Positions 1 through 5,495 of a stretch of 13,341 nt of DNA are shown here, one piece after another (position 1 is the stretch's first letter; each line of letters begins with the position of its first letter). The position numbers were made by a program, and so were the translations under genes. The notes beneath the pieces are model-generated. The model worked only from the letters and a program-made list of their open reading frames with translations. It was not told the DNA's origin and did not search any database. Source of the stretch: SIG603 sp964369415 (lineage in GTDB: Bacteria > Bacillota > Clostridia > Oscillospirales > Acutalibacteraceae); contig CAYJFP010000037.1 of NCBI GenBank assembly GCA_964369415.1, positions 1 through 13,341 of the forward strand. Direction: 5' to 3'.

Positions 1-10
1 AAAATATATA

Positions 11-38
11 AAGATGGTGTGAATTTTCACACCATCTT
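11..38. terminator. Hairpin terminator after the MATE gene
   Basis: A perfect inverted repeat (AAGATGGTGTGAA and its complement, up to 13 bp around a 2-nt centre, so really a smaller stem with an AT loop) starts 22 bp beyond the MATE stop codon. On the minus strand it is followed by TATATATTTT, a weak tail. On the plus strand it is followed by TTTT. It may work in both directions, ending the MATE transcript and any transcript arriving from the left. Confidence 0.7.
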
Positions 39-59
39 TTGAATTATTAGATAAACTAA

Positions 60-1394
60 CTAATATCCGTAAAACTCTTTTTTCTTTTTGTAAAAAATAA
101 TCGAAGCGATTATCGCAAGCAGTTCTGCCACGGGTATCGCTAGCCATACACCGTAAATTCCTAAGAAAATAGGCAGTACTAGCAGCATTATCACTATTAA
201 AATCAAACTTCTTAAAACCGATATCGTCGCCGAAATCTTTCCGTTTGAAAAAGCTGTAAACATAGATGAAATAAATATGTTGAACCCCATGAAAAGATAT
301 GACGGCGTAAACATTAACAGTCCGATTTTAGCCATTTCAAATGTGGAACTGTCTGCCGATATAAATATCGAAACCGCCTGATTTACAAACAGAAGCGTAA
401 CTCCGATAATAATCACCGATGCCGTGCTTACGATTAAAAAACTTTGTTTCATCAGCTTTTTAAGTGCTGGTTTGTCGCCCGCACCATATTTATACGAAAT
501 CACTGGCGAAACTCCTATGGTGTAGCCAAAGTATATAGCGGTCTGAAACTGCTGAATATAAAGTATTACGCTAATAGCAGCAACGCCGGCATCTCCTGCA
601 ATATCAAGCAAAATAAAGTTGAACATAATCGTGGTTATCGACAGTGCAAGCGAGTTTACAAGCTCACTCATGCCGTTGTATATACTAAATGCAAGAAGTT
701 TAAGATTCAGTTTCGGCTTTACAAAATGTAAATTACTCTTTTTATTAAACAAGAAATAAAAAATACCAAAAATTCCCGGTATTGCGTTTCCAATTCCTGT
801 TGCAAGTCCAGCTCCAGCAATGCCAAAATTACAAATTTCAGGCGAAATAAAAATAAAATCAAGTATAATATTTGAAATTCCGCCCATTACACAAACGCCA
901 AAACCTAACATAGGTTTACCAGTCGTGACAAAGAAAGACTGCGCAAAAACCTGAAAAATAACAGGTGCTGCAAATGCGCAAAGGCTTAATAAATAGTCCT
1001 TTGCATATGGATAAAGCGTGTCGCTGACTCCGAGCATTTCAAGTGTTTGCTCTGGAAACGCAAAACCCAAAACACTAAGCAAAATCCCCAAAACAGCACC
1101 TATAATATATAGCACCGTAAAAAATTGCTTACCTTCCTTCTCTCTTCCCTCTCCTAAAAATCTTGCTATAATAGCATTTCCGCCTGTCGCAAACATTAAG
1201 GAAATTGCAAGCACTATTCCAAAAAGCGGAAAGACTATATTTATCGCTGCAAGTGCGTCTTCACCGACTAAATTTGCAACAAAGACGCCGTCGATAATCG
1301 TATATGTAGACATGAAAACCATCATAAATACACTTGGAAGGGTGTAGGAAAGCAGGCTTTTCATATTAAAGTTTTTCGATAACGGATTACTCAT
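60..1394 (-). CDS. MATE family multidrug efflux transporter
   Basis: A 444-residue polytopic membrane protein of the MATE (multi antimicrobial extrusion) family, most like the MepA subgroup of Gram-positives. These are cation antiporters that expel drugs and dyes. Hydrophobic segments run through the whole length, consistent with the usual 12 helices. The first repeat contains the typical pattern 'TIIDGVFVANLVGEDALAAINIVFP' split over TM1-TM2, and a second copy of the fold starts near the middle ('NGMSELVNSLALSITT'). The start was placed at the ATG at 1394 because AAGGAG lies 7 nt upstream and the protein then begins MSNPLSKNF. The 33 extra residues upstream in frame lie inside marR and look unlike a MATE N-terminus. 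It overlaps the last 8 bp of marR, so translation is probably coupled and expression follows the MarR promoter. The substrate cannot be read from the sequence. Confidence 0.93.
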   Translation of the reverse strand: MSNPLSKNFNMKSLLSYTLPSVFMMVFMSTYTIIDGVFVANLVGEDALAAINIVFPLFGIVLAISLMFATGGNAIIARFLGEGREKEGKQFFTVLYIIGAVLGILLSVLGFAFPEQTLEMLGVSDTLYPYAKDYLLSLCAFAAPVIFQVFAQSFFVTTGKPMLGFGVCVMGGISNIILDFIFISPEICNFGIAGAGLATGIGNAIPGIFGIFYFLFNKKSNLHFVKPKLNLKLLAFSIYNGMSELVNSLALSITTIMFNFILLDIAGDAGVAAISVILYIQQFQTAIYFGYTIGVSPVISYKYGAGDKPALKKLMKQSFLIVSTASVIIIGVTLLFVNQAVSIFISADSSTFEMAKIGLLMFTPSYLFMGFNIFISSMFTAFSNGKISATISVLRSLILIVIMLLVLPIFLGIYGVWLAIPVAELLAIIASIIFYKKKKEFYGY

Positions 1395-1845
1395 TTTTAT
1401 GCTCCTTAATCTTTTCATTAAATAGTGTTTCTGACAAAAAGTCGAGCATATCACACATTTTTTCGACTTCTGATGAGCCATATTTCTCTTCAAGCATTTT
1501 AGAAACTCTTATCTCAGTAGCCTTATCTTCTTCTGAATAATAAGATTTGTCTGGATTAATTGACAAATAAAAAATTCTCTTATCTCTTTCACTCTGGGTT
1601 CTAATTACATAGCCTTTTTTAGTAAGCTCATTAATTTTTTGCGTTACAGCTGGTCTACTCACCTTTAATAAATCTGCAATTTGTGATGATGTATACCTGT
1701 TTGGATGTGCAAGAATAATGTTAAGATATAGCGTATCGTGATAGGATAAGTCGGACCCATCCCTAGTTTTATACACTTGTTGTAATTCTGCAATGGACAA
1801 GTCGTGTCCAAATTTGTCTAAAGTTTTGATTATTCTATCATACAT
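1387..1845 (-). CDS. MarR family transcriptional regulator of the MATE pump
   Basis: A 152-residue MarR-type winged-helix repressor, close to the usual family length. The N-terminal helix (about 1-25) and C-terminal helices (about 105-150) would form the dimer. The helix-turn-helix is at about 52-80 (SSQIADLLKVSRPAVTQKIN) and the wing at 82-95 contains the family's S-E-R-D-K-R signature. There is one cysteine (131), so redox sensing of the OhrR type is not supported. It starts at ATG 1845, with AGGAGG 8 nt upstream. It is the first gene of a two-gene unit with the MATE pump, the classic arrangement of a ligand-released local repressor and its pump. Repeats in its promoter suggest autoregulation. 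The ligand is unknown. Confidence 0.93.
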   Translation of the reverse strand: MYDRIIKTLDKFGHDLSIAELQQVYKTRDGSDLSYHDTLYLNIILAHPNRYTSSQIADLLKVSRPAVTQKINELTKKGYVIRTQSERDKRIFYLSINPDKSYYSEEDKATEIRVSKMLEEKYGSSEVEKMCDMLDFLSETLFNEKIKEHKNE

Positions 1846-1879
1846 TTTTCTGACCTCCTGTATATATAATTATTTTTAT

Positions 1880-1901
1880 TTAACTATTTTAACTTAACTA
1901 T
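1880..1901. promoter_or_regulatory. Probable MarR operator (TTAACTAT repeats)
   Basis: Two identical TTAACTAT boxes (1880-1887 and 1894-1901), 14 bp apart, flank a third TTAAC (1889-1893). Because TTAA is self-complementary, the block also reads as an imperfect palindrome. It covers the spacer, the -10 box and the start region of the marR promoter, where a MarR repressor would block RNA polymerase. Assignment to this MarR is inferred from position. Confidence 0.5.
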
Positions 1902-1914
1902 CTCTTTTTGTCAA
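1886..1914 (-). promoter_or_regulatory. Sigma-A promoter of marR-MATE
   Basis: On the minus strand TTGACA (1914-1909), a 17-bp spacer and TAAAAT (1891-1886) form a near-consensus promoter. The predicted transcription start is close to 1879, giving a leader of about 34 nt. The -35 box begins 2 bp after the T-tract of the corA terminator. Confidence 0.88.
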
Positions 1915-1916
1915 GT

Positions 1917-1946
1917 AAAAAAGCAGGCTTAAAAATTTAAGCCTGC
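1917..1946 (-). terminator. Rho-independent terminator of corA
   Basis: On the minus strand an 11-bp stem GCAGGCTTAAA / TTTAAGCCTGC (arms 1946-1936 and 1933-1923) is followed directly by six T residues (1922-1917). It lies 21 bp downstream of the corA stop codon. Confidence 0.92.
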
Positions 1947-1966
1947 AAAAATTTTAGAATTAACTT

Positions 1967-2911
1967 TTATTTAAACATTTTTGATTTAATAAATATAAAT
2001 GCAACTACCGAAACAATTACCACCGAGAAAAGAATAATAAATATAAACGAATACGGTTCTTGCGAAAATGGAAGTGCCTGTGAGTTAAGGTTCATTCCAT
2101 AGGCACTGAATATCATGGTCGGTATGGATAAAACAATCGTCACTATCGCCAAAATCTTCATAACCCTGTTTAGGTTATTCGAAATAAGTGAGGCAAACGC
2201 ATCCATAGTCCCGTTTAGGATTCCACTATATATATTGGCCATTTCTATAGCCTGTCTATTTTCTATCATGGTGTCTTCAAGTAATTCCTCATCCTCTGGA
2301 TATTTTTTTATCGACTCAGTTTTCATCAACTTTTCAAGGACTACATCGTTTCCTTTTAGCGAAGCTGAGAAGTAAACAAGGCTCTTTTGGAGTTCCACAA
2401 GCTGAATAAGTTCTTTATTCTGTGTGGAATGATGAAGCCTTTTTTCGATAATTTCACTCTTTTTATCAATACTTCTAAGATACTGAAGAAATAGTGAAGC
2501 GTTTCTATAAAGAATTTGAAGTATAAATCTCGTTTTCATTTTCGTGAAAAAACCTTTGATTCTGCTGTCTTCAAACCTGTTAAAAACCTGAACATCTTCG
2601 GTACAAATAGTAAGAATATGCGATTTTGTAATGAAAATAGCTATCGGAATCGTGGCGTAAGTTTGCTTTCCATGTTTTTCCTCTGAAACAGGTGTATCAA
2701 CAATAATCATTGTGTAATCGTCTTCAGTTTGAATACGAGAGCGCTCCTCTTCGTCCAAAGATTCATTAAGCGCATCAAGTTCAATTCCAGTTTTTTGATG
2801 TATTTCAAAAATTTCTTCTTCTGTCGGGTCAATAAGATTTATCCAACAATTATTCGCAATTTCAGATATCTCCTGAGTTTTTCCCGACTCGGCGTAATAG
2901 TATTTTATCAT
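1967..2911 (-). CDS. corA: CorA family divalent metal ion transporter
   Basis: A 314-residue CorA-type channel for Mg2+ (or Co2+/Ni2+) uptake, of typical length. The N-terminal cytoplasmic alpha/beta domain is at about 1-125 and contains 'WINLIDPTEEE' at 23-33. The long stalk helices are at about 130-250. TM1 (about 252-270) runs into the diagnostic pore motif Y-G-M-N at 271-274, and TM2 is at about 288-308 with a basic C-terminal tail (KSKMFK). The short acidic/polar loop between the helices (NSQALPFSQEP) is where hydrated metal first docks in the family. The start is ATG 2911, with AAGGAG 5 nt upstream. A longer frame beginning with TTG at 2932 would put the start upstream of that ribosome site and is not favoured. 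It is monocistronic, with its own promoter, an unusual leader and a terminator. Zn2+-exporting ZntB relatives share the fold, but GMN with 'MNLNS' here fits CorA. Confidence 0.92.
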   Translation of the reverse strand: MIKYYYAESGKTQEISEIANNCWINLIDPTEEEIFEIHQKTGIELDALNESLDEEERSRIQTEDDYTMIIVDTPVSEEKHGKQTYATIPIAIFITKSHILTICTEDVQVFNRFEDSRIKGFFTKMKTRFILQILYRNASLFLQYLRSIDKKSEIIEKRLHHSTQNKELIQLVELQKSLVYFSASLKGNDVVLEKLMKTESIKKYPEDEELLEDTMIENRQAIEMANIYSGILNGTMDAFASLISNNLNRVMKILAIVTIVLSIPTMIFSAYGMNLNSQALPFSQEPYSFIFIILFSVVIVSVVAFIFIKSKMFK

Positions 2912-2916
2912 ATAAT

Positions 2917-2977
2917 CTCCTTTCACTTTCAAAGAAAAGAGGATATCGTATCATTTATAACGAGAAAACCTCTTTCC
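2917..2977 (-). promoter_or_regulatory. corA leader switch: two mutually exclusive helices
   Basis: Read on the minus strand, GGAAAGAGG (2977-2969, inside the leader ORF) can pair with CCTCTTTTC (2942-2934): 9 bp with one G-U, extended inside by TCGTTAT/ATACGA with one bulged base. The same CTCTTTTC can instead pair with GAAAGGAG (2924-2917), which is the corA Shine-Dalgarno: 8 bp with one G-U and a 9-nt loop. The first helix leaves the ribosome site free and the second hides it. The position of ribosomes on the leader ORF would decide between them. The pairings are seen in the sequence. The regulation is inferred. Confidence 0.5.
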
Positions 2978-3013
2978 ACTTTTAAATTTTCGACTTCCGT
3001 CAGAAGCTTCCAC
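2951..3013 (-). CDS. Putative leader peptide of corA (20 codons)
   Basis: A short open frame in the corA leader: a GTG start with AAGGAG 9 nt upstream, 20 codons, and a TGA stop 40 bp before the corA start. The peptide begins M/V-E-A-S-D-G-S and its last 13 residues hold four Lys and three Arg, ending S-R-Y-K. An in-frame ATG at 3034 would extend it by 7 codons, but it lies almost at the predicted transcription start and has no ribosome site. Its last third lies in the 5' arm and loop of a leader hairpin whose 3' arm can alternatively pair with the corA ribosome site. It therefore looks regulatory rather than functional as a protein. Short ORFs in corA/mgtA leaders are known in enterobacteria (corL, mgtL). 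This one shows no obvious sequence relation to them. Confidence 0.5.
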   Translation of the reverse strand: MEASDGSRKFKSGKRFSRYK

Positions 3014-3042
3014 GTTATCACACTCCTTAAACATATATAATA

Positions 3043-3071
3043 ATTTTAGTATGCAATGTAAAATATGTCAA
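3043..3071 (-). promoter_or_regulatory. Sigma-A promoter of corA
   Basis: On the minus strand TTGACA (3071-3066), a 17-bp spacer and TAAAAT (3048-3043). The predicted start near 3036 gives a leader of about 125 nt, long enough to hold the leader ORF and the switch helices. Confidence 0.88.
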
Positions 3072-3126
3072 GAAAAAAGAATGTAAAGTTTGAGATAAAT
3101 TTACAAATTTGTTCAAGTTTTCTTCA

Positions 3127-3155
3127 TTGACGCAACGCATTTAAAGCTATATAAT
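3127..3155 (+). promoter_or_regulatory. Upstream promoter P1 of the epimerase operon
   Basis: TTGACG (3127-3132), a 17-bp spacer and a perfect TATAAT (3150-3155). The predicted leader to the epimerase start is about 120 nt. It is divergent from the corA promoter, with about 55 bp between the two -35 boxes. Confidence 0.8.
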
Positions 3156-3214
3156 CTTAATAAGTTTAATCTTATACGCTTGTCTACTTTTATTAAAGAC
3201 TTTTATATAATTAA

Positions 3215-3243
3215 TTGACTTATTAAAACACATATGATAGAAT
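3215..3243 (+). promoter_or_regulatory. Downstream promoter P2 of the epimerase operon
   Basis: TTGACT (3215-3220), a 17-bp spacer and TAGAAT (3238-3243), with a predicted start near 3250 and a leader of about 34 nt. I find no clear CRE palindrome or other operator between P1 and the gene. Confidence 0.78.
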
Positions 3244-3283
3244 CAACACATGCAAATTAACAGTAAATATGGAGGGATTTATA

Positions 3284-3928
3284 ATGCTTTTATGCCCATC
3301 TATGATGTGCGCAAACTATGATAATTTAAAGTCCGAAATAATAGCTTTAAGTGAAGCTGGCTCAGACATTTTCCATGTAGATATTATGGACGGCAGTTTT
3401 GTCCCAAACTATGCTATGGGACTTGAAGACATTAAATGTATCAAGAGAAATACAGATAAACCTGTCGATGTGCATTTAATGGTTAATAATCCTTCTGAAG
3501 TGCTTGATATTTTCATAGACGCCGGAGCAGATATTGTGTATGTTCATCCTGAAACTGATGTACACATAGCAAAAACGCTTTTGGCGATTAGAGAAAAGGG
3601 TAAAAAATCTGGAATCGCTATTAATCCTGGCACATCCATTTCTACAGTAGAATGCATTTTGCCACTTTGCGATTACATACTTGTCATGACTGTAAATCCA
3701 GGCTTTGCTGGCCAAAAATATTTAGATTTTGTCGATGAAAAAATTGAAAAATTGGTAGAGCTTAAATATAAATACAGCTATAAAATCATGATTGACGGTG
3801 CATGTAGTCCACAGGTAATATCTGAAAAAAGCAAAAAAGGTGTAGAGGGTTTTGTACTTGGAACAAGTGCACTGTTTAATAAAGGCAGAGATTATAAAGA
3901 TTTAATGCACGAGCTAAGGGCATTATAA
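3284..3928 (+). CDS. Ribulose-phosphate 3-epimerase family protein (allulose-6-P type likely)
   Basis: A 214-residue TIM-barrel epimerase. Metal and catalytic residues of the family are present: H31 and D33 in 'HVDIMDG', H64 in 'DVHLMV', and D171 in 'IDGACS'. The phosphate-binding region is 'TVNPGFAGQ' (136-144) with 'GTSALF' (193-198). The opening 'CPSMMCA', the 'HPET' at 88-91 and 'VMTVNPGFAGQ' resemble D-allulose-6-phosphate 3-epimerase (AlsE) as I recall it, more than the pentose-pathway enzyme, though both belong to one family. The start is ATG 3284 with GGAGGG 7 nt upstream. An earlier in-frame ATG (3269) overlaps that ribosome site. The next gene is an RpiB-type isomerase 11 bp away, the same pairing as in allose catabolism: aldose-6-P to ketose-6-P to fructose-6-P. 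No sugar kinase or transporter is in the window, so the substrate remains open. Confidence 0.88.
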   Translation: MLLCPSMMCANYDNLKSEIIALSEAGSDIFHVDIMDGSFVPNYAMGLEDIKCIKRNTDKPVDVHLMVNNPSEVLDIFIDAGADIVYVHPETDVHIAKTLLAIREKGKKSGIAINPGTSISTVECILPLCDYILVMTVNPGFAGQKYLDFVDEKIEKLVELKYKYSYKIMIDGACSPQVISEKSKKGVEGFVLGTSALFNKGRDYKDLMHELRAL

Positions 3929-3939
3929 AGGAGAAAAAC

Positions 3940-4389
3940 ATGAAAATAGCTATAGGAAACGACCATGTTGCGGTCGAAATGAAAAACGAAATTAAAGAAT
4001 ACCTTGAAGCTAAAGGCTTCGAAATAATTAACATAGGAACCGATAGTGGTGAGAGATTTAACTATCCTGTATCTGCTCTTAAGGTTTCGGACATGGTGGT
4101 AAATAAGGAAGTAGATTTAGGAATTTTAATTTGCGGAACTGGCGTTGGAATCTCTCTTGCTGCAAACAAAGTTAAAGGTATTAGAGCATGTGTTTGTTCC
4201 GACCCTTATACCGCAAAACTCAGCCGTGAACACAATGACACAAACATTTTGTGCTTTGGTGCTAGAGTTATTGGAATCGAAACCGCAAAAATGATAACTG
4301 ATGAATGGCTTAATGCTACTTTTGAAGGTGGAAGACATCAAGATAGAGTAGACATGATTATGAACATCGAAAAAACAGGTACGATTTAA
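3940..4389 (+). CDS. rpiB: RpiB/LacAB family sugar-phosphate isomerase
   Basis: A 149-residue enzyme, the normal length for RpiB. This family interconverts aldose and ketose phosphates (ribose-5-P/ribulose-5-P, and in some members allose-6-P/allulose-6-P). Visible active-site features are D8-H9 in 'GNDHVA', Y42-P43, the catalytic cysteine C65 in 'CGTGVG' with its anion-binding loop, 'SREHNDTN' (95-102) supplying H98 and N99, and R132-H133. The intact Cys argues for a true RpiB-type isomerase. The start is ATG 3940, preceded by AAAGGAG that overlaps the stop codon of the epimerase, so the two are tightly coupled. Whether it acts on pentose or hexose phosphates cannot be decided here. The AlsE-like neighbour makes allose-6-phosphate plausible. 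Confidence 0.9.
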   Translation: MKIAIGNDHVAVEMKNEIKEYLEAKGFEIINIGTDSGERFNYPVSALKVSDMVVNKEVDLGILICGTGVGISLAANKVKGIRACVCSDPYTAKLSREHNDTNILCFGARVIGIETAKMITDEWLNATFEGGRHQDRVDMIMNIEKTGTI

Positions 4390-4411
4390 AAATTTAATAT
4401 AATTAATAATT

Positions 4412-4457
4412 GAAAGGCAGGTGAAGGATTGTTATTTAAAATTAATTAATAACAATC
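4412..4457 (+). promoter_or_regulatory. Shine-Dalgarno separated from its start codon by a perfect hairpin
   Basis: GAAAGG-C-AGGTG (4412-4423) is an almost full-length match to the anti-SD sequence but lies 42 nt before the ATG at 4466. Between them GATTGTTATT (4427-4436) and AATAACAATC (4448-4457) form a perfect 10-bp stem with an 11-nt loop. Folding it removes 31 nt and leaves about 11 nt between ribosome site and ATG. No T-tract follows, so it is not a terminator. The function is inferred. Confidence 0.55.
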
Positions 4458-4465
4458 TGTATTTA

Positions 4466-5329
4466 ATGGACAAAAAAATGTTTCCTAGAACCGACATCGG
4501 TGGTCAATCCGTATCTAGAATTTTTATGGGTACCAACTGGCTTTTAGGTTGGAGCCACACAAGTCCGTCCGCTGACAAGATGATTACCGACAGATATCCC
4601 ACAAAAGAGAGCTTTTTACCTATGTTTCAAGCGTATTTGGATCATGGAATCGACACGCTTATTGGACCTGTTAGCCAAAACGATGCAATTCTTCCTGCCA
4701 TTCAGTATGCACAAGAAAAATTAGGCAAGGAAATCATCATTGTTGATACACCATGGCTAAACGTTGAAAACACGAAAGAAGGCAGAGCTGAAGCCGAAAA
4801 GCAAATTAAAAGAAGTGCTGAAATCGGCTCTAAATTCTGTCTTATGCATCAAACAAGAGTTGAACAAATCATGAATATGCTTGATGAAAAACTCGATAGA
4901 ATTGATGATTACACAAAAATGATTAGGGACTGCGGCATGATTCCAGGTCTTGGTTCTCACTCGCCTGAAATCATTCAGTATTGTGACAAAAACGGCCACG
5001 ATATCGAGACCTATGTTCAAATTGTAAATCCTGTCGGATTTTTGATGAGACTTGAAATTGAAATCGCAACCGCTGCAATTCAAAGAGCTAAAAAACCTGT
5101 TATCGCAATCAAGGCAATGGCCGCCGGAAGAGTCTCACCTTATGTAGGACTTACCTTTACATGGAATGCTATTAGAAACAAAGATGTAATGGCAATAGGC
5201 GCTTTCACTCCTCAAGAAGTCCACGAAGACGTCGAACTTTCTCTAGCCGCACTTGAAGGAAGATATCCAGATTTTCTTCTAGGCGACGAAAAAATTGGCC
5301 AAGCAAACGACGACAATCAAAGAATTTAA
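4466..5329 (+). CDS. AKR-like TIM-barrel protein of unknown function
   Basis: I do not recognise a named family with certainty. The 287-residue protein shows about eight beta-strand-like segments in barrel order: SRIFMGTN (17-24), GIDTLIGP, EIIIVDTP, GSKFCLMHQ, GMIPGLGSH, VQIVNPVG, KPVIAIKAMAAGR and VMAIGAFTPQE. The last two resemble the cofactor end of aldo-keto reductases ('K-A-x-A-A-G-R', then a final barrel strand and 'EV-E-LSLAAL'). A complete Asp-Tyr-Lys-His tetrad is not apparent, so reductase activity is doubtful. There is no signal peptide or membrane segment. It is third in the operon with the epimerase and rpiB, so a role in the same sugar pathway is likely. The start is uncertain: ATG 4466 is chosen, ATG 4478 is possible, and GTG 4421 lies inside the ribosome site. 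Confidence 0.75.
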   Translation: MDKKMFPRTDIGGQSVSRIFMGTNWLLGWSHTSPSADKMITDRYPTKESFLPMFQAYLDHGIDTLIGPVSQNDAILPAIQYAQEKLGKEIIIVDTPWLNVENTKEGRAEAEKQIKRSAEIGSKFCLMHQTRVEQIMNMLDEKLDRIDDYTKMIRDCGMIPGLGSHSPEIIQYCDKNGHDIETYVQIVNPVGFLMRLEIEIATAAIQRAKKPVIAIKAMAAGRVSPYVGLTFTWNAIRNKDVMAIGAFTPQEVHEDVELSLAALEGRYPDFLLGDEKIGQANDDNQRI

Positions 5330-5353
5330 TGTAAAAGTTTAATCTAGCAATCA

Positions 5354-5400
5354 AACACCCCAACCAAATTCAGTGAATTTGGTTGGGGTGTTCCTTTTTC
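5354..5400 (+). terminator. Rho-independent terminator of the epimerase operon
   Basis: An 18-bp perfect stem (AACACCCCAACCAAATTC, 5354-5371, with its complement 5375-5392) with a 3-nt loop, followed by CCTTTTTC. It starts 24 bp after the stop codon of the AKR-like gene. Confidence 0.95.
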
Positions 5401-5434
5401 AATTATTTATTATCCTAAAAATATTTAATTCACA

Positions 5435-5472
5435 CTAAAAAACAAGGCAGAAATGCTTTATGCACTTCTGCC
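5435..5472 (-). terminator. Rho-independent terminator of trpB
   Basis: On the minus strand an 11-bp stem GGCAGAAGTGC / GCATTTCTGCC (5472-5462 and 5456-5446, one G-U pair) with a 5-nt loop, then TTGTTTTTTAG (5445-5435). It lies 23 bp beyond the trpB stop. Confidence 0.92.
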
Positions 5473-5495
5473 CTATCATCAAAATTTATTCAAAA

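Noticed and set aside
1018..1347. Plus-strand open frame inside the MATE gene
   Set aside because: It is Ser/Pro/Ile-rich and antisense to a clear MATE protein, and it lacks a ribosome site.
1395..1493. 33-residue N-terminal extension of the MATE protein
   Set aside because: It would lie wholly inside marR, is Cys/Lys/His-rich unlike MATE N-termini, and the ATG at 1394 has an ideal AAGGAG.
2912..3036. M-box or Mn2+ (yybP-ykoY) riboswitch in the corA leader
   Set aside because: The leader is only about 125 nt, is mostly occupied by a short ORF, and I could not find the conserved core sequences of either class.
4421..4465. GTG start at 4421 for the AKR-like gene
   Set aside because: The GTG is part of the Shine-Dalgarno match itself, and the added residues would be encoded by the perfect hairpin.
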